DNA from: F23-B02 sp963620985
Lineage (GTDB): Bacteria > Bacillota > Clostridia > Oscillospirales > Oscillospiraceae
Direction of reading: 5' to 3'
Length of the DNA stretch: 29,874 bases
NCBI GenBank assembly: GCA_963620985.1
Contig: CAVFCI010000019.1
Location: 1 to 29,874, forward strand
The position numbers and the translations under genes are program-made. Every line of letters starts with the position of its first letter. Positions within the stretch are counted from its first letter, which is position 1. Of this stretch, positions 20,278 to 28,088 are shown in pieces. The notes below the pieces were generated by a model. It was not told the DNA's origin. It saw nothing but the letters and a program-made list of their open reading frames with translations, and ran no database searches.

Positions 20278-21972
20278 TTACTCCACATTTACGATCTTAC
20301 GCAGAGTTTCGGGAGGCAGCTTCACCACTTTGCGGTCATATGTCATAAGACCGTTGACCTCCTCCTCCACATCGCTCAGCTGCGTGTACACGGCGGCGGC
20401 AAGACCCTGCTCATAGGCGGGCTTTATCTGCTCAGAGTAGAGCTTTTCGAGCGCCCTTTGCAGCGCCTTTTCGCTTTTGAGCCTTTTGTAGCCGAAGTCG
20501 GCGCTGCCGAAGCTGTGAGGCTCGCAGCGGAGATTATAGCCGCCGAACTCCGTGAGCATGACGGCGCGGCCTAATTTATCGGGCTTGAAGCTGTATTTTT
20601 TGAAATAGACGTGCAGGCTCTTGGTCTGGCCTATCTTCTGGTCGTGCCAGCCGGAGGCGTGGTCTACCGTGCGCGTGGGGTCGATGCCGGCTATCTTTTC
20701 CGCGATGCGAGCCGCGTCAAACTGACCCCAGCCCTCATTGAAGGGCACCCACATGGCGATGCAGGGGCAGTTATACAGAAGCCCTATCATTTCGTTGAGC
20801 TCGGTTTCGTATTCGACCCTGCCCTCGAGCTCCTCGCGGGCAAAGAGCCTGTAGCTCTTGTCGCTTATGTGTACGCCCGTGACGAGCGGCGCGGAGATGA
20901 CGGCGGGATTATAGCTGCCGCCGCCGTTTATCATGTCCTGCCAGACGAGCATGCCCAGCCTGTCGCAGTGATAGTACCAGCGCAGCGGCTCTATCTTTAT
21001 GTGCTTGCGCAGCATGTTGAAGCCCATGTCCTTGGCGGTCTGGATATCGAAAACGAGCGCCTCGTCCGAGGGAGCGGTGTACATGCCGTCGGACCAGTAG
21101 CCCTGATCGAGCAGTCCGTTGTGGAAATACGGCCTGCCGTTCAAAAACAGGCGCTTTACGCCCTTGGAGTCTGCCTCAACGGAGAATTTGCGCATGGCAA
21201 AGTAGCTTTCGACCCTGTCCTCGCCGCAGACGACGGAAAAGTCATAGAGCTTCGGGTTCTCCGGCGACCACGGCTCAAAATCGGGAACGGGTATCACTGC
21301 CGGAAGCTGATACTGCCGGCTGCCGAACAGGGCATAGGCTCTGCTGTCGCCGACGGTGTCGGCGCGCACACGCACGCAGGCATTGTCGAAGTCGGGCGTT
21401 ATGTGCAGCGCTCTTATGCAGTCGTGCGGGATGCACTCTGCCCACACGGTCTGCCATATGCCGCTCTGCGGAGTGTACCATATGCCGCCGCGCTTCGTGC
21501 GCTGCTTGCCGCGTGAGTGATACGACGTGTCGCTCACATCGCGTACGCTCAGCGATATTTCGTTTACGTCCCTTGAAAGGAAGCCCGTCGCGTCGAACTC
21601 AAAGGGCAGATAGCCGCCCTTGTGCCTGTATGCGCGCAGACCGTTTATGTACACCGTGCAGCTCTGATCCACGGCGCCGAAGTGCAGAATGACGCGCTGC
21701 CCCTCGGAAAGCTTCGGCCTTGCCCAGTCGCGCCTGTACCACAGATATTCGTCTGGACTCAGTATGCGCCCCACGCCGGACAGCTCGCACTCGGGCGAGA
21801 AGGGGACGAGTATCCTGCCCTCCCACTTGTCCGGCTGCTTTTCGCCCGCAGCGGTGAAGGCGTAGTCCCACAGGCCGTTGAGGTTTATGTACGACTCGCG
21901 CCGCATCTGCGGACGCGGATATTCCGGCAGTACATTGCCGCTGTCGAGCTTTTCGCCCCATCGTGTAAGCAT
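20278..21972 (-). CDS. Glycoside hydrolase family 2 enzyme (beta-galactosidase/glucuronidase-like)
   Basis: This 564-residue enzyme has the GH2 order: N-terminal sugar-binding jelly roll (about 25-180; YINLNGLWDYAF, VYINGLRAYRHKGGYLPFEF), a short immunoglobulin-like domain, and a TIM barrel (about 275-564; LFLNGRPYFHNGLLDQGYWSDGM). The catalytic acid/base is E413 in PFNEGWGQ and the nucleophile is E475 in LTEFGGY. There is no signal peptide, so it acts in the cytoplasm on an imported oligosaccharide or glycoside. It is shorter than LacZ-type enzymes because the C-terminal domains are missing, as is usual for this gut-Firmicutes type. It stands alone with its own promoter and terminator. The exact sugar specificity is not readable. 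Confidence 0.88.
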   Translation of the reverse strand: MLTRWGEKLDSGNVLPEYPRPQMRRESYINLNGLWDYAFTAAGEKQPDKWEGRILVPFSPECELSGVGRILSPDEYLWYRRDWARPKLSEGQRVILHFGAVDQSCTVYINGLRAYRHKGGYLPFEFDATGFLSRDVNEISLSVRDVSDTSYHSRGKQRTKRGGIWYTPQSGIWQTVWAECIPHDCIRALHITPDFDNACVRVRADTVGDSRAYALFGSRQYQLPAVIPVPDFEPWSPENPKLYDFSVVCGEDRVESYFAMRKFSVEADSKGVKRLFLNGRPYFHNGLLDQGYWSDGMYTAPSDEALVFDIQTAKDMGFNMLRKHIKIEPLRWYYHCDRLGMLVWQDMINGGGSYNPAVISAPLVTGVHISDKSYRLFAREELEGRVEYETELNEMIGLLYNCPCIAMWVPFNEGWGQFDAARIAEKIAGIDPTRTVDHASGWHDQKIGQTKSLHVYFKKYSFKPDKLGRAVMLTEFGGYNLRCEPHSFGSADFGYKRLKSEKALQRALEKLYSEQIKPAYEQGLAAAVYTQLSDVEEEVNGLMTYDRKVVKLPPETLRKIVNVE

Positions 21973-21995
21973 GGTGATCCCTCCATATATTATAA

Positions 21996-22030
21996 TGTAT
22001 AATTATACAGCATGCGCGCGGTTTTGATAA
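21996..22030 (-). promoter_or_regulatory. Promoter of the GH2 gene with 14-base palindrome over the -10
   Basis: On the minus strand, TTATCA (22025-22030) and TATAAT (22002-22007) are separated by 17 bases. The -10 lies inside the perfect palindrome TGTATAATTATACA (21996-22009). GGAGGG follows at about 21978-21983, just before the ATG. The palindrome could be an operator or a coincidence of AT-rich promoter sequence. Confidence 0.45.
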
Positions 22031-22104
22031 GCCCCGTTTTTAACAATCGCCGGACATTGATAAATTAACTACAATAAGCAAATTTTGCGTTAAAATATGT
22101 GCAA

Positions 22105-22122
22105 TTGTTAATCATTTGACAT
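22105..22122 (+). promoter_or_regulatory. Candidate Rex (NADH-sensor) site upstream of rnf
   Basis: TTGTTAATCATTTGACAT resembles the clostridial Rex consensus TTGTTAA-N4-TTAACAA: the left half is complete and the right half has two mismatches. A separate half-site TTAACAAT lies at 22040-22047. It is about 50 bases upstream of the best rnf -35. No rex gene is in the window. Confidence 0.35.
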
Positions 22123-22173
22123 GATAAAGTGCTAAAAACCACAAAAATCACACGAAAATCGAGTCATTGATTG

Positions 22174-22202
22174 TAGACACAAAACATAGTTTGTGCTATA
22201 TT
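22174..22202 (+). promoter_or_regulatory. Promoter of the rnf operon
   Basis: TAGACA (22174-22179) and TATATT (22197-22202) are separated by 17 bases. The inverted repeat CACAAA...TTTGTG (22178-22195) lies across the spacer and could be a regulator site. The predicted start is about 25 bases before the rnfC ATG, which is preceded by GAGAGGTGATG. Confidence 0.55.
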
Positions 22203-22233
22203 TAAGGTTGCATAAATTAGAGAGGTGATGTAA

Positions 22234-23586
22234 ATGCCCTATAAGTTCCGCGGCGGCGTACATCCTGATTACATGAAGGCTCCTCAGGAGCCTGTCGTGG
22301 TAGTGACCCCGCCGCCCCAGGTCGTTATTCCGATGGCACAGCACATCGGCGCACCTTGCCAGCCTATAGTGAAGGTCGGCGATTATGTAACGATGGGTCA
22401 GAAAATAGGCGAGAATCCTGCGCCTGTTTCCGCCCCCGTGCATTCTCCCGTCTCCGGCAAGGTCATAGCGATCGAGCCCAGACCCCATCCGCTGGGCGAT
22501 ATGATAATGGCGATCGTTATCGAAAACGATTACCAGGACACCCCCTGCACGGATCTGGCTCCTCTTACCGAAGAGGAAATGAAGGATCCGGAAGCCATCC
22601 TTACCCGTCTGCGCGAGGCAGGCATCGTCGGTATGGGCGGCGCAATGTTCCCCACCGCCTTCAAGATCAGAGGCGGCCTCGGTAAGGTCGATACTCTCAT
22701 CATCAACGGCGCGGAATGCGAGCCTTACCTCAACGGCGACCACTGGACGATGAAGCTGCATCCCGAGGAGCTCCTCAAGGGCATCGAGCTTGCGCGCGTG
22801 GCCAGCGGTCTGGACAAGGCGTATTACGGCATTGAGAAGAACAAGATGGATGCGATCGAGCTTCTCAATTCCAAGAATCCGGCTCAGTACGGCGTTGAGA
22901 TCGTGCCCGAGGAGGTCAAGTATCCTCAGGGCGCAGAGAAAATGCAGATCAAGGCGATAACCAACCGCGAGGTCAAGCCCGGCGGACTGCCCGCAGGCGT
23001 GGGCTGCAACGTTATCAGCACCCAGACTGCATACGCCATATACAAGGCATGCTATCTCGGCATCCCCTGCTATGAGCGTATCCTCACCGTCGGCGGCTCG
23101 GCCATCAACAAGCCCTACAACCTCCAGTGCCGCGTAGGCACTTCCTTCCGTTACATCGTCGAGCAGTGCGGCGGCTTTGTCAAGACCCCCAAGAAGATCG
23201 TTCTCGGCGGACCTATGATGGGTCTTATCGCGACCGATATCGACGCTGTCAACATCAAGGGCACGGCCGGCATCCTGTTCTTCACCGAGGAAGAGGACAG
23301 AACGGTCGAAAATCCCACATGCATACGCTGCGGCAAGTGCATCACCGTGTGCCCCATGGGACTTGAGCCCGTCTACATGTACGCATACTTCAAGAAGGGC
23401 GACTTCGAGAACATGAAGAAGTACCACATTCTTGACTGCTTCGAGTGCGGCAGCTGCTCGTACAACTGCCCCGGCAGAATGCCGCTGACCCACTCGTTCA
23501 AAACCGCTAAGATACTCTTTGCCGCAAAGGCGGCAGAAGAGAAGGCAAGAGCGGAAGCTGCTGCAAAGGAGGCCGAGAAAAAGTGA
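22234..23586 (+). CDS. rnfC: Rnf electron transport complex subunit RnfC
   Basis: This 450-residue cytoplasm-facing subunit of the ferredoxin:NAD+ oxidoreductase is thought to carry the NADH/FMN site. After the N-terminal GGVHP and a barrel-sandwich-like region (about 45-100), the Rossmann-like GIVGMGGAMFPTAFKI (130-145) and INGAECEPYL (157-166) match RnfC/Nqo1-type flavin domains. Two [4Fe-4S] motifs follow at C363-C366-C369-C373 and C402-C405-C408-C412. The C-terminus is a short charged helix, as in clostridial members, without the long repeat tail of enterobacterial RnfC. It is the first gene of rnfCDGEAB and overlaps rnfD by four bases. Confidence 0.96.
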   Translation: MPYKFRGGVHPDYMKAPQEPVVVVTPPPQVVIPMAQHIGAPCQPIVKVGDYVTMGQKIGENPAPVSAPVHSPVSGKVIAIEPRPHPLGDMIMAIVIENDYQDTPCTDLAPLTEEEMKDPEAILTRLREAGIVGMGGAMFPTAFKIRGGLGKVDTLIINGAECEPYLNGDHWTMKLHPEELLKGIELARVASGLDKAYYGIEKNKMDAIELLNSKNPAQYGVEIVPEEVKYPQGAEKMQIKAITNREVKPGGLPAGVGCNVISTQTAYAIYKACYLGIPCYERILTVGGSAINKPYNLQCRVGTSFRYIVEQCGGFVKTPKKIVLGGPMMGLIATDIDAVNIKGTAGILFFTEEEDRTVENPTCIRCGKCITVCPMGLEPVYMYAYFKKGDFENMKKYHILDCFECGSCSYNCPGRMPLTHSFKTAKILFAAKAAEEKARAEAAAKEAEKK

Positions 23587-24599
23587 AAGCAAAGGAATAT
23601 ACATTTGATGCCTCCTATCAGCCTCAGGTAAGGACAAGGACCGACACCTCCCGCATAATGCTGGATGTCATAATCGCACTCGTGCCGGCAATGGCCGTCG
23701 CGGTGTATCAGTTCGGCTTCAGAGTCCTGGCGCTGATCGCTGTGAGCGTTGTCTCCTGCGTGTTCTTCGAGTGGGGCTACCGCAAGCTCATGAAGAAGCC
23801 CGATTCCATCGGCGATCTTTCCGCCTGCGTTACCGGCATTCTCATCGCAATGGTCATCCCCTCCTCGGCACCCCTGTGGATGCCGGTCGTGGGCGCTGCG
23901 TTCTCCATCGTTGTCGTAAAGCAGCTTTACGGCGGCATCGGCAAGAACTTCCTCAACCCCGCGCTCGCATCCCGTGCCTTCCTTATGGCCTCCTGGCCCG
24001 TCATCATGACGACCTGGGCCGTTCCCAAGGCGCTTGCAGGCAGCATTGACGCTACCACCATGGCGACCCCGCTCAGCTACATGAAGGCCGGCGAGGCTCT
24101 GCCCGACACCTTCAGCTACGCGAACATGCTCATCGGCAACGTGCCCGGCTGTATCGGCGAGATAAGCGCTGTAGCACTGCTCATCGGCGGCGCGTACCTG
24201 CTCGTCCGCAAGGTCATAAGCTGGCGCATCCCCGTTGCATTTATCGGAACCGTCGCGGTCATCACCTTCATTTTCCCGATGAACGGTGCCGCACATTTCG
24301 ACTGGATGCTTTCGAATGTCCTGTCCGGCGGCCTGCTGCTCGGCGCCATCTTCATGGCGACCGACTACTCCTCCAGCCCCGTTACCCTCAACGGCCAGCT
24401 CCTGTACGGCTTCGGCTGCGGCGCTCTGACCGTTCTCATCCGCTATTTCGGCGGCTTCCCCGAGGGCGTTTCCTACGCCATCCTCATCATGAACCTGTGC
24501 GCATGGGCGATCGATAAGGGCACCCGTGGCCGTCAGTTCGGCGTGACCAAGGAAGACCTCAAGGCAGCCAAGAAGGCAGCAAAGGAGGCGAAGGCGTAA
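23583..24599 (+). CDS. rnfD: Rnf complex subunit RnfD (FMN-carrying membrane protein)
   Basis: This 338-residue membrane subunit is homologous to NqrB, with about nine to ten membrane segments. Covalent FMN attachment is expected in DATTMATPL (156-164), most likely on T162 by analogy with the D-x-x-T-x-A-T flavinylation motif of the ApbE system. GGIGKNFLNPALASRAF (117-133) is another conserved family segment. Translation starts at a GTG inside the GTGA overlap with rnfC; the start is supported by the overlap and the N-terminus. The stop overlaps the rnfG start by one base. No apbE gene is in the window, so the flavin transferase must be elsewhere. Confidence 0.95.
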   Translation: MKAKEYTFDASYQPQVRTRTDTSRIMLDVIIALVPAMAVAVYQFGFRVLALIAVSVVSCVFFEWGYRKLMKKPDSIGDLSACVTGILIAMVIPSSAPLWMPVVGAAFSIVVVKQLYGGIGKNFLNPALASRAFLMASWPVIMTTWAVPKALAGSIDATTMATPLSYMKAGEALPDTFSYANMLIGNVPGCIGEISAVALLIGGAYLLVRKVISWRIPVAFIGTVAVITFIFPMNGAAHFDWMLSNVLSGGLLLGAIFMATDYSSSPVTLNGQLLYGFGCGALTVLIRYFGGFPEGVSYAILIMNLCAWAIDKGTRGRQFGVTKEDLKAAKKAAKEAKA

Positions 24600-25150
24600 T
24601 GAAAAAGATACTCAAGCTCACAGCCATCCTTTTCCTCATCTCCGCTATCGTTGCAGGCGTGCTCGGCGTTGTTTACGAGCTCACCATCGACAGAATAACA
24701 GCGATCTCGGAGCAGAAGACCGCCGACGCATACGCCGAGGTCCTCAGTGCAAAGGAATACAAGGAAGTCCAGTACACCGGCGAAGACACCGCCATTGATA
24801 AGATCTCCGAGGCTTATGCCGAGGACGGAAGCCTCTCCGGCTATGTCGTAGAGACCACCGTTACCGGCAGCCAGGGCAGCATCACCATCATCATCGGTGT
24901 TGACGCTGACAAAAAGTGCACCGGCATATCCATCACTTCGTCGAGTGAGACCTCCGGCCTCGGTGCCGTTGCTTCCAGCCCCAGCGACAAGGGCGTCGCC
25001 TTCCGCGAGCAGTTTGTCGGTCAGGGCTCTGACGTTGCGCTGAGCAAAAAGGGCGGCGAGATAAACGCGCTCACCGGCGCGACCATCACATCCAACGCAG
25101 TTACCGGCGCGGTAGCCTCCGCTACGGCAGCCTGCGAGAGTCTGGGTTAA
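24599..25150 (+). CDS. rnfG: Rnf complex subunit RnfG (covalent FMN protein)
   Basis: This 183-residue protein has a single N-terminal membrane anchor (about 5-27) followed by an extracytoplasmic FMN-binding domain. The flavinylation motif is TGAT at 159-162, with T162 as the expected FMN-phosphoester residue, and SETSGLGA (116-123) is a conserved upstream motif. It passes electrons within the Rnf complex. The start codon overlaps the rnfD stop (TAATG), and rnfE follows after 14 bases with AAGGAGG. Confidence 0.95.
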   Translation: MKKILKLTAILFLISAIVAGVLGVVYELTIDRITAISEQKTADAYAEVLSAKEYKEVQYTGEDTAIDKISEAYAEDGSLSGYVVETTVTGSQGSITIIIGVDADKKCTGISITSSSETSGLGAVASSPSDKGVAFREQFVGQGSDVALSKKGGEINALTGATITSNAVTGAVASATAACESLG

Positions 25151-25164
25151 GGAGGTAGACTTAA

Positions 25165-25842
25165 ATGAACATTAAGAAACAGTTTAAGGAAGGCCTTATC
25201 ACCAACAACCCCGTTCTCGTACAGCTCATCGGTATGTGCGCAACCATGGCCATCACGACGAGCCTCTTCAACGGTGTCGGCATGGGTCTGTCCGTTCTTA
25301 TCATCCTGACCTGCTGCAACGTCGTCGTTTCCGCGATCAGAAAGATAATCCCCAACGAGATCCGCCTTGCCATATTCGTCGTTGTCATCGCGGGCTTCGT
25401 TACGATAGTCGATCTGCTGCTGCAGGCCTTTGTCCCCGCACTGAGCGAGGCGCTGGGTGTATTTATCCCGCTTATCGTTGTTAACTGCATCATCATAGGC
25501 CGTGCAGAGGCCTTTTGCCAGAAGAACAGCATCGGCGCATCCTTCTTCGACGGCGTATTTCAGGGTCTGGGCTACACCATCGTTCTGATCGTCATGTGCC
25601 TTGTCCGCGAGCTTCTCGGCTTCGGCACCATCGGCGGCGGACTCCTCGACCCCGTCAAGGGTCTGACCCTCGACGGCACGGGCGCGGGCTTTGCCGTGTT
25701 CGGCGAAAACTTCCAGGGCGCAATGGTTCTGACCATGCCCTTCGGCGGCTTCCTTACCCTCGGCTGCCTGATCGCGCTCATGCAGTATGCTCTGCGCAAG
25801 TCGGCTGAAAAGAAAGCAAAGAAGGAGGCTGAGGACAAATGA
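25165..25842 (+). CDS. rnfE: Rnf complex subunit RnfE
   Basis: This 225-residue integral membrane subunit, homologous to RnfA and NqrD, has about six membrane segments. The opening FKEGLITNNPVLVQLIGMCATMA and the central PLIVVNCIIIGRAEAFCQKN are strongly conserved in RnfE. Cysteines in the membrane (C50-C51 and C95 regions) may take part in the intramembrane iron-sulfur site shared with RnfA. The C-terminus is a lysine-rich cytoplasmic tail. AAGGAGG precedes the start. It overlaps rnfA by four bases (ATGA). Confidence 0.95.
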   Translation: MNIKKQFKEGLITNNPVLVQLIGMCATMAITTSLFNGVGMGLSVLIILTCCNVVVSAIRKIIPNEIRLAIFVVVIAGFVTIVDLLLQAFVPALSEALGVFIPLIVVNCIIIGRAEAFCQKNSIGASFFDGVFQGLGYTIVLIVMCLVRELLGFGTIGGGLLDPVKGLTLDGTGAGFAVFGENFQGAMVLTMPFGGFLTLGCLIALMQYALRKSAEKKAKKEAEDK

Positions 25843-26432
25843 CAAGTACAGCTTCCATTATCACCATCGCCCTGAGTGCGATCCTGATAAACAACTTCAT
25901 CTTCTCGCAGTTCCTCGGCTGCTGCCCCTTCCTCGGCTGCTCGAGCAAGGTCGATACCGCTATCGGCATGGGTCTTGCGGTCACCTTCGTTATGGGTCTT
26001 GCATCCGCTATCTGCTGGGTCGTCGATACCTATATCCTGATCCCGCTGAGTCTCGGCTTCCTTGAGACGCTGGCATTCATCCTCATCATTGCGGGTCTCG
26101 TTCAGTTCGTCGAGATGTTCCTTAAAAAGTCCATCCCCTCGCTGTACTCGGCACTGGGCATCTACCTGCCCCTTATCACCACCAACTGCGCGGTTCTCGG
26201 CGTTGTTCTGCTGAACGTTCAGTACAAGTTCAACTTCATCCAGTCCACGCTTTACGGTGTGTTCGGCGGTCTCGGCTTCCTCCTTGCTATCGTTCTGTTT
26301 GCGTCCGTGCGTGAGCGCATCGACCTTGCGGATTATCCCGAAAGCTTCGAGGGCTTCCCGATCTGCCTCGTGTCCGCGGCTCTGCTCGCTCTGGCCTTCA
26401 TGGGCTTCAGCGGCATGAACATCCCGCTTTAA
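25839..26432 (+). CDS. rnfA: Rnf complex subunit RnfA
   Basis: This 197-residue integral membrane subunit is homologous to NqrE, with about six membrane segments. The segment ILINNFIFSQFLGCCPFLGC (about 12-31) and the mirror-image segment YLPLITTNCAVLGVVLLN (about 109-126) are family hallmarks. Their cysteines are candidate ligands of the membrane-embedded iron-sulfur cluster formed with RnfE. It overlaps rnfE by four bases and is followed by rnfB after 13 bases with AAGGAGG. Confidence 0.95.
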   Translation: MTSTASIITIALSAILINNFIFSQFLGCCPFLGCSSKVDTAIGMGLAVTFVMGLASAICWVVDTYILIPLSLGFLETLAFILIIAGLVQFVEMFLKKSIPSLYSALGIYLPLITTNCAVLGVVLLNVQYKFNFIQSTLYGVFGGLGFLLAIVLFASVRERIDLADYPESFEGFPICLVSAALLALAFMGFSGMNIPL

Positions 26433-26445
26433 GGAGGGCTCAGAT

Positions 26446-27246
26446 ATGGATTTTATGGTTATTATCAAGTCCCTTTTGGTTCTGGGCATACTGGGCGGCG
26501 TTTTCGGCGCTATCCTTGCATTCGCATCGAAGATATTCTACGTTGAGGTAGACCCCAAGCAGGAAGAAGTCAGAGAGTGTCTGGCCGGCGCAAACTGCGG
26601 CGGCTGCGGATACCCCGGCTGTGACGGCTATGCCGCCGCTGTCGCCAAGGGCGAAGCACCCGTCAACAAGTGCGTTGCCGGCGGCGCAGAGGCTGCTGCC
26701 AAGATCGCGGAGATCATGGGCGTTTCTGCCGGCGATATGGAGAAAAAGGTGGCGTTCGTGCCCTGCTCGGGCACCGAGGGTCATGCCTCCAAGCGCTTTA
26801 ACTACAAGGGACCTCAGAACTGTCAGGCAGCAATGCTGTTCGGCGGCAAGAGCAATATGGACTGCCGCTTCGCCTGCATCGGTCTCGGCAACTGCGCAAA
26901 CGCCTGCCAGTTCGGTGCAATGAGCATCGTTGACGGCGTAGCCAAGGTCGATCGTGAGAAGTGCGTCGGCTGCGGCGCATGTGTCGATGCCTGCCCGAAG
27001 AAGATAGTCAAGCTCGTTCCCTACGACCAGCACGTTCTCGTCGCCTGCTCCAGCTGCGATAAGGGCGCTGCCGTCATGAAGATCTGCGACGAAGGCTGCA
27101 TCGGCTGCATGAAGTGCCAGCGCGAGTGCCCCGCCGACGCGATCGTCATCAAGGACAATCTGGCTCGCATAGATGTTTCCAAGTGCGTACAGTGCGGACA
27201 CTGCTCCGACATCTGCCCGCGCCACATCATTAAGGTGCAGAACTGA
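26446..27246 (+). CDS. rnfB: Rnf complex subunit RnfB (multi-cluster ferredoxin-accepting subunit)
   Basis: This 266-residue subunit has one N-terminal membrane helix (about 5-27), then an iron-sulfur domain with C45, C51, C54, C59 and C76 (ANCGGCGYPGCDGY). A cysteine-rich ferredoxin part follows: C140/C144/C150/C154, C173/C176/C179/C183, C214/C218/C221/C224/C228 and C247/C250/C253/C257. It therefore holds several [4Fe-4S] clusters and is the expected entry point for electrons from reduced ferredoxin. The count matches the extended clostridial RnfB more than the enterobacterial form. It is the last gene of the operon, and a terminator follows 15 bases after the stop. Confidence 0.95.
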   Translation: MDFMVIIKSLLVLGILGGVFGAILAFASKIFYVEVDPKQEEVRECLAGANCGGCGYPGCDGYAAAVAKGEAPVNKCVAGGAEAAAKIAEIMGVSAGDMEKKVAFVPCSGTEGHASKRFNYKGPQNCQAAMLFGGKSNMDCRFACIGLGNCANACQFGAMSIVDGVAKVDREKCVGCGACVDACPKKIVKLVPYDQHVLVACSSCDKGAAVMKICDEGCIGCMKCQRECPADAIVIKDNLARIDVSKCVQCGHCSDICPRHIIKVQN

Positions 27247-27261
27247 TATCCCCAAAAACTC

Positions 27262-27293
27262 AAAACCTCCGTTCGACCGAACGGAGGTTTTTT
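27262..27293 (+). terminator. Terminator of the rnf operon
   Basis: AAAACCTCCGTTCG (27262-27275) and CGAACGGAGGTTTT (27278-27291) are perfectly complementary around AC, and the stem ends in a six-base T run. The last T's are shared with the putative sleB -35 element. Confidence 0.9.
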
Positions 27294-27322
27294 GCATAAA
27301 AATCACCGAACGAGGCAAAATA
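27293..27322 (+). promoter_or_regulatory. Sigma-G/F-like sporulation promoter of sleB
   Basis: TGCATA (27293-27298), 17 bases, then CAAAATA (27316-27322) matches the forespore sigma-G pattern (-35 TGNATA-like, -10 CATAMTA) with one mismatch in the -10. No good sigma-A pair is visible in the same gap. SleB genes are forespore-expressed in Bacillus, which supports the reading. Confidence 0.45.
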
Positions 27323-27346
27323 CGAAAAAAGCCATGGAGTGATAAA

Positions 27347-28018
27347 ATGAGCGTCAAGCAAAAGAAGCTGATCCTTGCAGCCGCACTGATATTTGCCGTG
27401 AACATCCTCATCATAGCGCTTGCGCAGTCTGCCGAGGCGTCATTATATAAGCGAGGCTCGTCCGGCGCGACGGTCACGCAGATACAGACGCGCCTTAAAA
27501 GCTGGGGCTACTACAGCGGCAGCGTGGACGGTATCTACGGCAGCGCGACCGAGCGGGCGGTCAAATATTTTCAGCGCACGAACGGCCTTACGCCTGACGG
27601 TCAGGCAGGGGACAAGACCCTCGCTGCCCTCGGCATTTACGAGCAGTCCGGCTCGTCCCCGGCTTCCTCGGGTGATGTGTATCTCCTTGCACGGCTGATA
27701 TCCGCCGAGGCTCGCGGCGAGCCGTATATTGGGCAGGTCGCGGTCGGAGCGGTCGTGCTCAACCGCATCGACCACCCATCGTTCCCGAACTCGCTCTCGG
27801 GCGTGATATACCAGAGCGGCGCGTTTTCCTGCCTTGACGACGGGCAGTTTGATCAGCCGATCGCCGACAGCGCCTACCGCGCCGCCCGCGAGGCTCTGGC
27901 CGGCTCCGACCCGACCGGCGGCGCGATATACTATTTCAATCCAGCAACGGCGACGAGCAAATGGATATGGTCGCGCCCGCAGCTGCTGACCATAGGCAGC
28001 CATATATTTTGCGCTTGA
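27347..28018 (+). CDS. sleB: Spore cortex-lytic enzyme SleB
   Basis: This 223-residue exported enzyme cleaves cortex peptidoglycan during spore germination as a lytic transglycosylase acting at muramic-delta-lactam. Residues 1-31 form a signal peptide. Residues 35-95 are a peptidoglycan-binding PG_binding_1 domain (LYKRGSSGATVTQIQTRL through FQRTNGLTPDGQAG). Residues 110-223 are the Hydrolase_2 (SleB/CwlJ) catalytic domain with LISAEARGEPYIGQVAVGAVVLNR; E121 is the catalytic glutamate. The PG-binding domain distinguishes it from CwlJ. The start at 27347 follows GGAGTGAT; the frame is open upstream through the terminator, which is not coding. No ypeB gene follows, unlike in Bacillus. Its presence indicates a spore former. 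Confidence 0.93.
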   Translation: MSVKQKKLILAAALIFAVNILIIALAQSAEASLYKRGSSGATVTQIQTRLKSWGYYSGSVDGIYGSATERAVKYFQRTNGLTPDGQAGDKTLAALGIYEQSGSSPASSGDVYLLARLISAEARGEPYIGQVAVGAVVLNRIDHPSFPNSLSGVIYQSGAFSCLDDGQFDQPIADSAYRAAREALAGSDPTGGAIYYFNPATATSKWIWSRPQLLTIGSHIFCA

Positions 28019-28043
28019 CTTAAAATGGGGATGATAATAAAAT
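28015..28043 (+). promoter_or_regulatory. Promoter of the zinc-ribbon protein/FAH operon
   Basis: TTGACT (28015-28020) overlaps the sleB stop codon and is followed after 17 bases by TAAAAT (28038-28043). A small leader hairpin CGGCGC-agca-GCGCCG lies at 28053-28068, just before the ribosome binding site. The downstream pair is thus independent of sporulation-controlled sleB. Confidence 0.6.
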
Positions 28044-28088
28044 ATAAACAATCGGCGCAGCAGCGCCGTACATGGAAAGGTGAACGCT

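Noticed and set aside
22132..23637. Long minus-strand open frame of 501 codons opposite rnfC
   Set aside because: It is antisense to a well-conserved RnfC sequence, has no family-like segments, and arises from the codon bias of this GC-rich genome. The same applies to the long opposite-strand frames at 12920-14380, 5397-6383, 9292-10254, 17099-18079 and 18057-19025.
27173..27346. N-terminal extension of SleB
   Set aside because: The frame is open upstream but overlaps the end of rnfB and the rnf terminator; a proper signal peptide begins only at the ATG at 27347.
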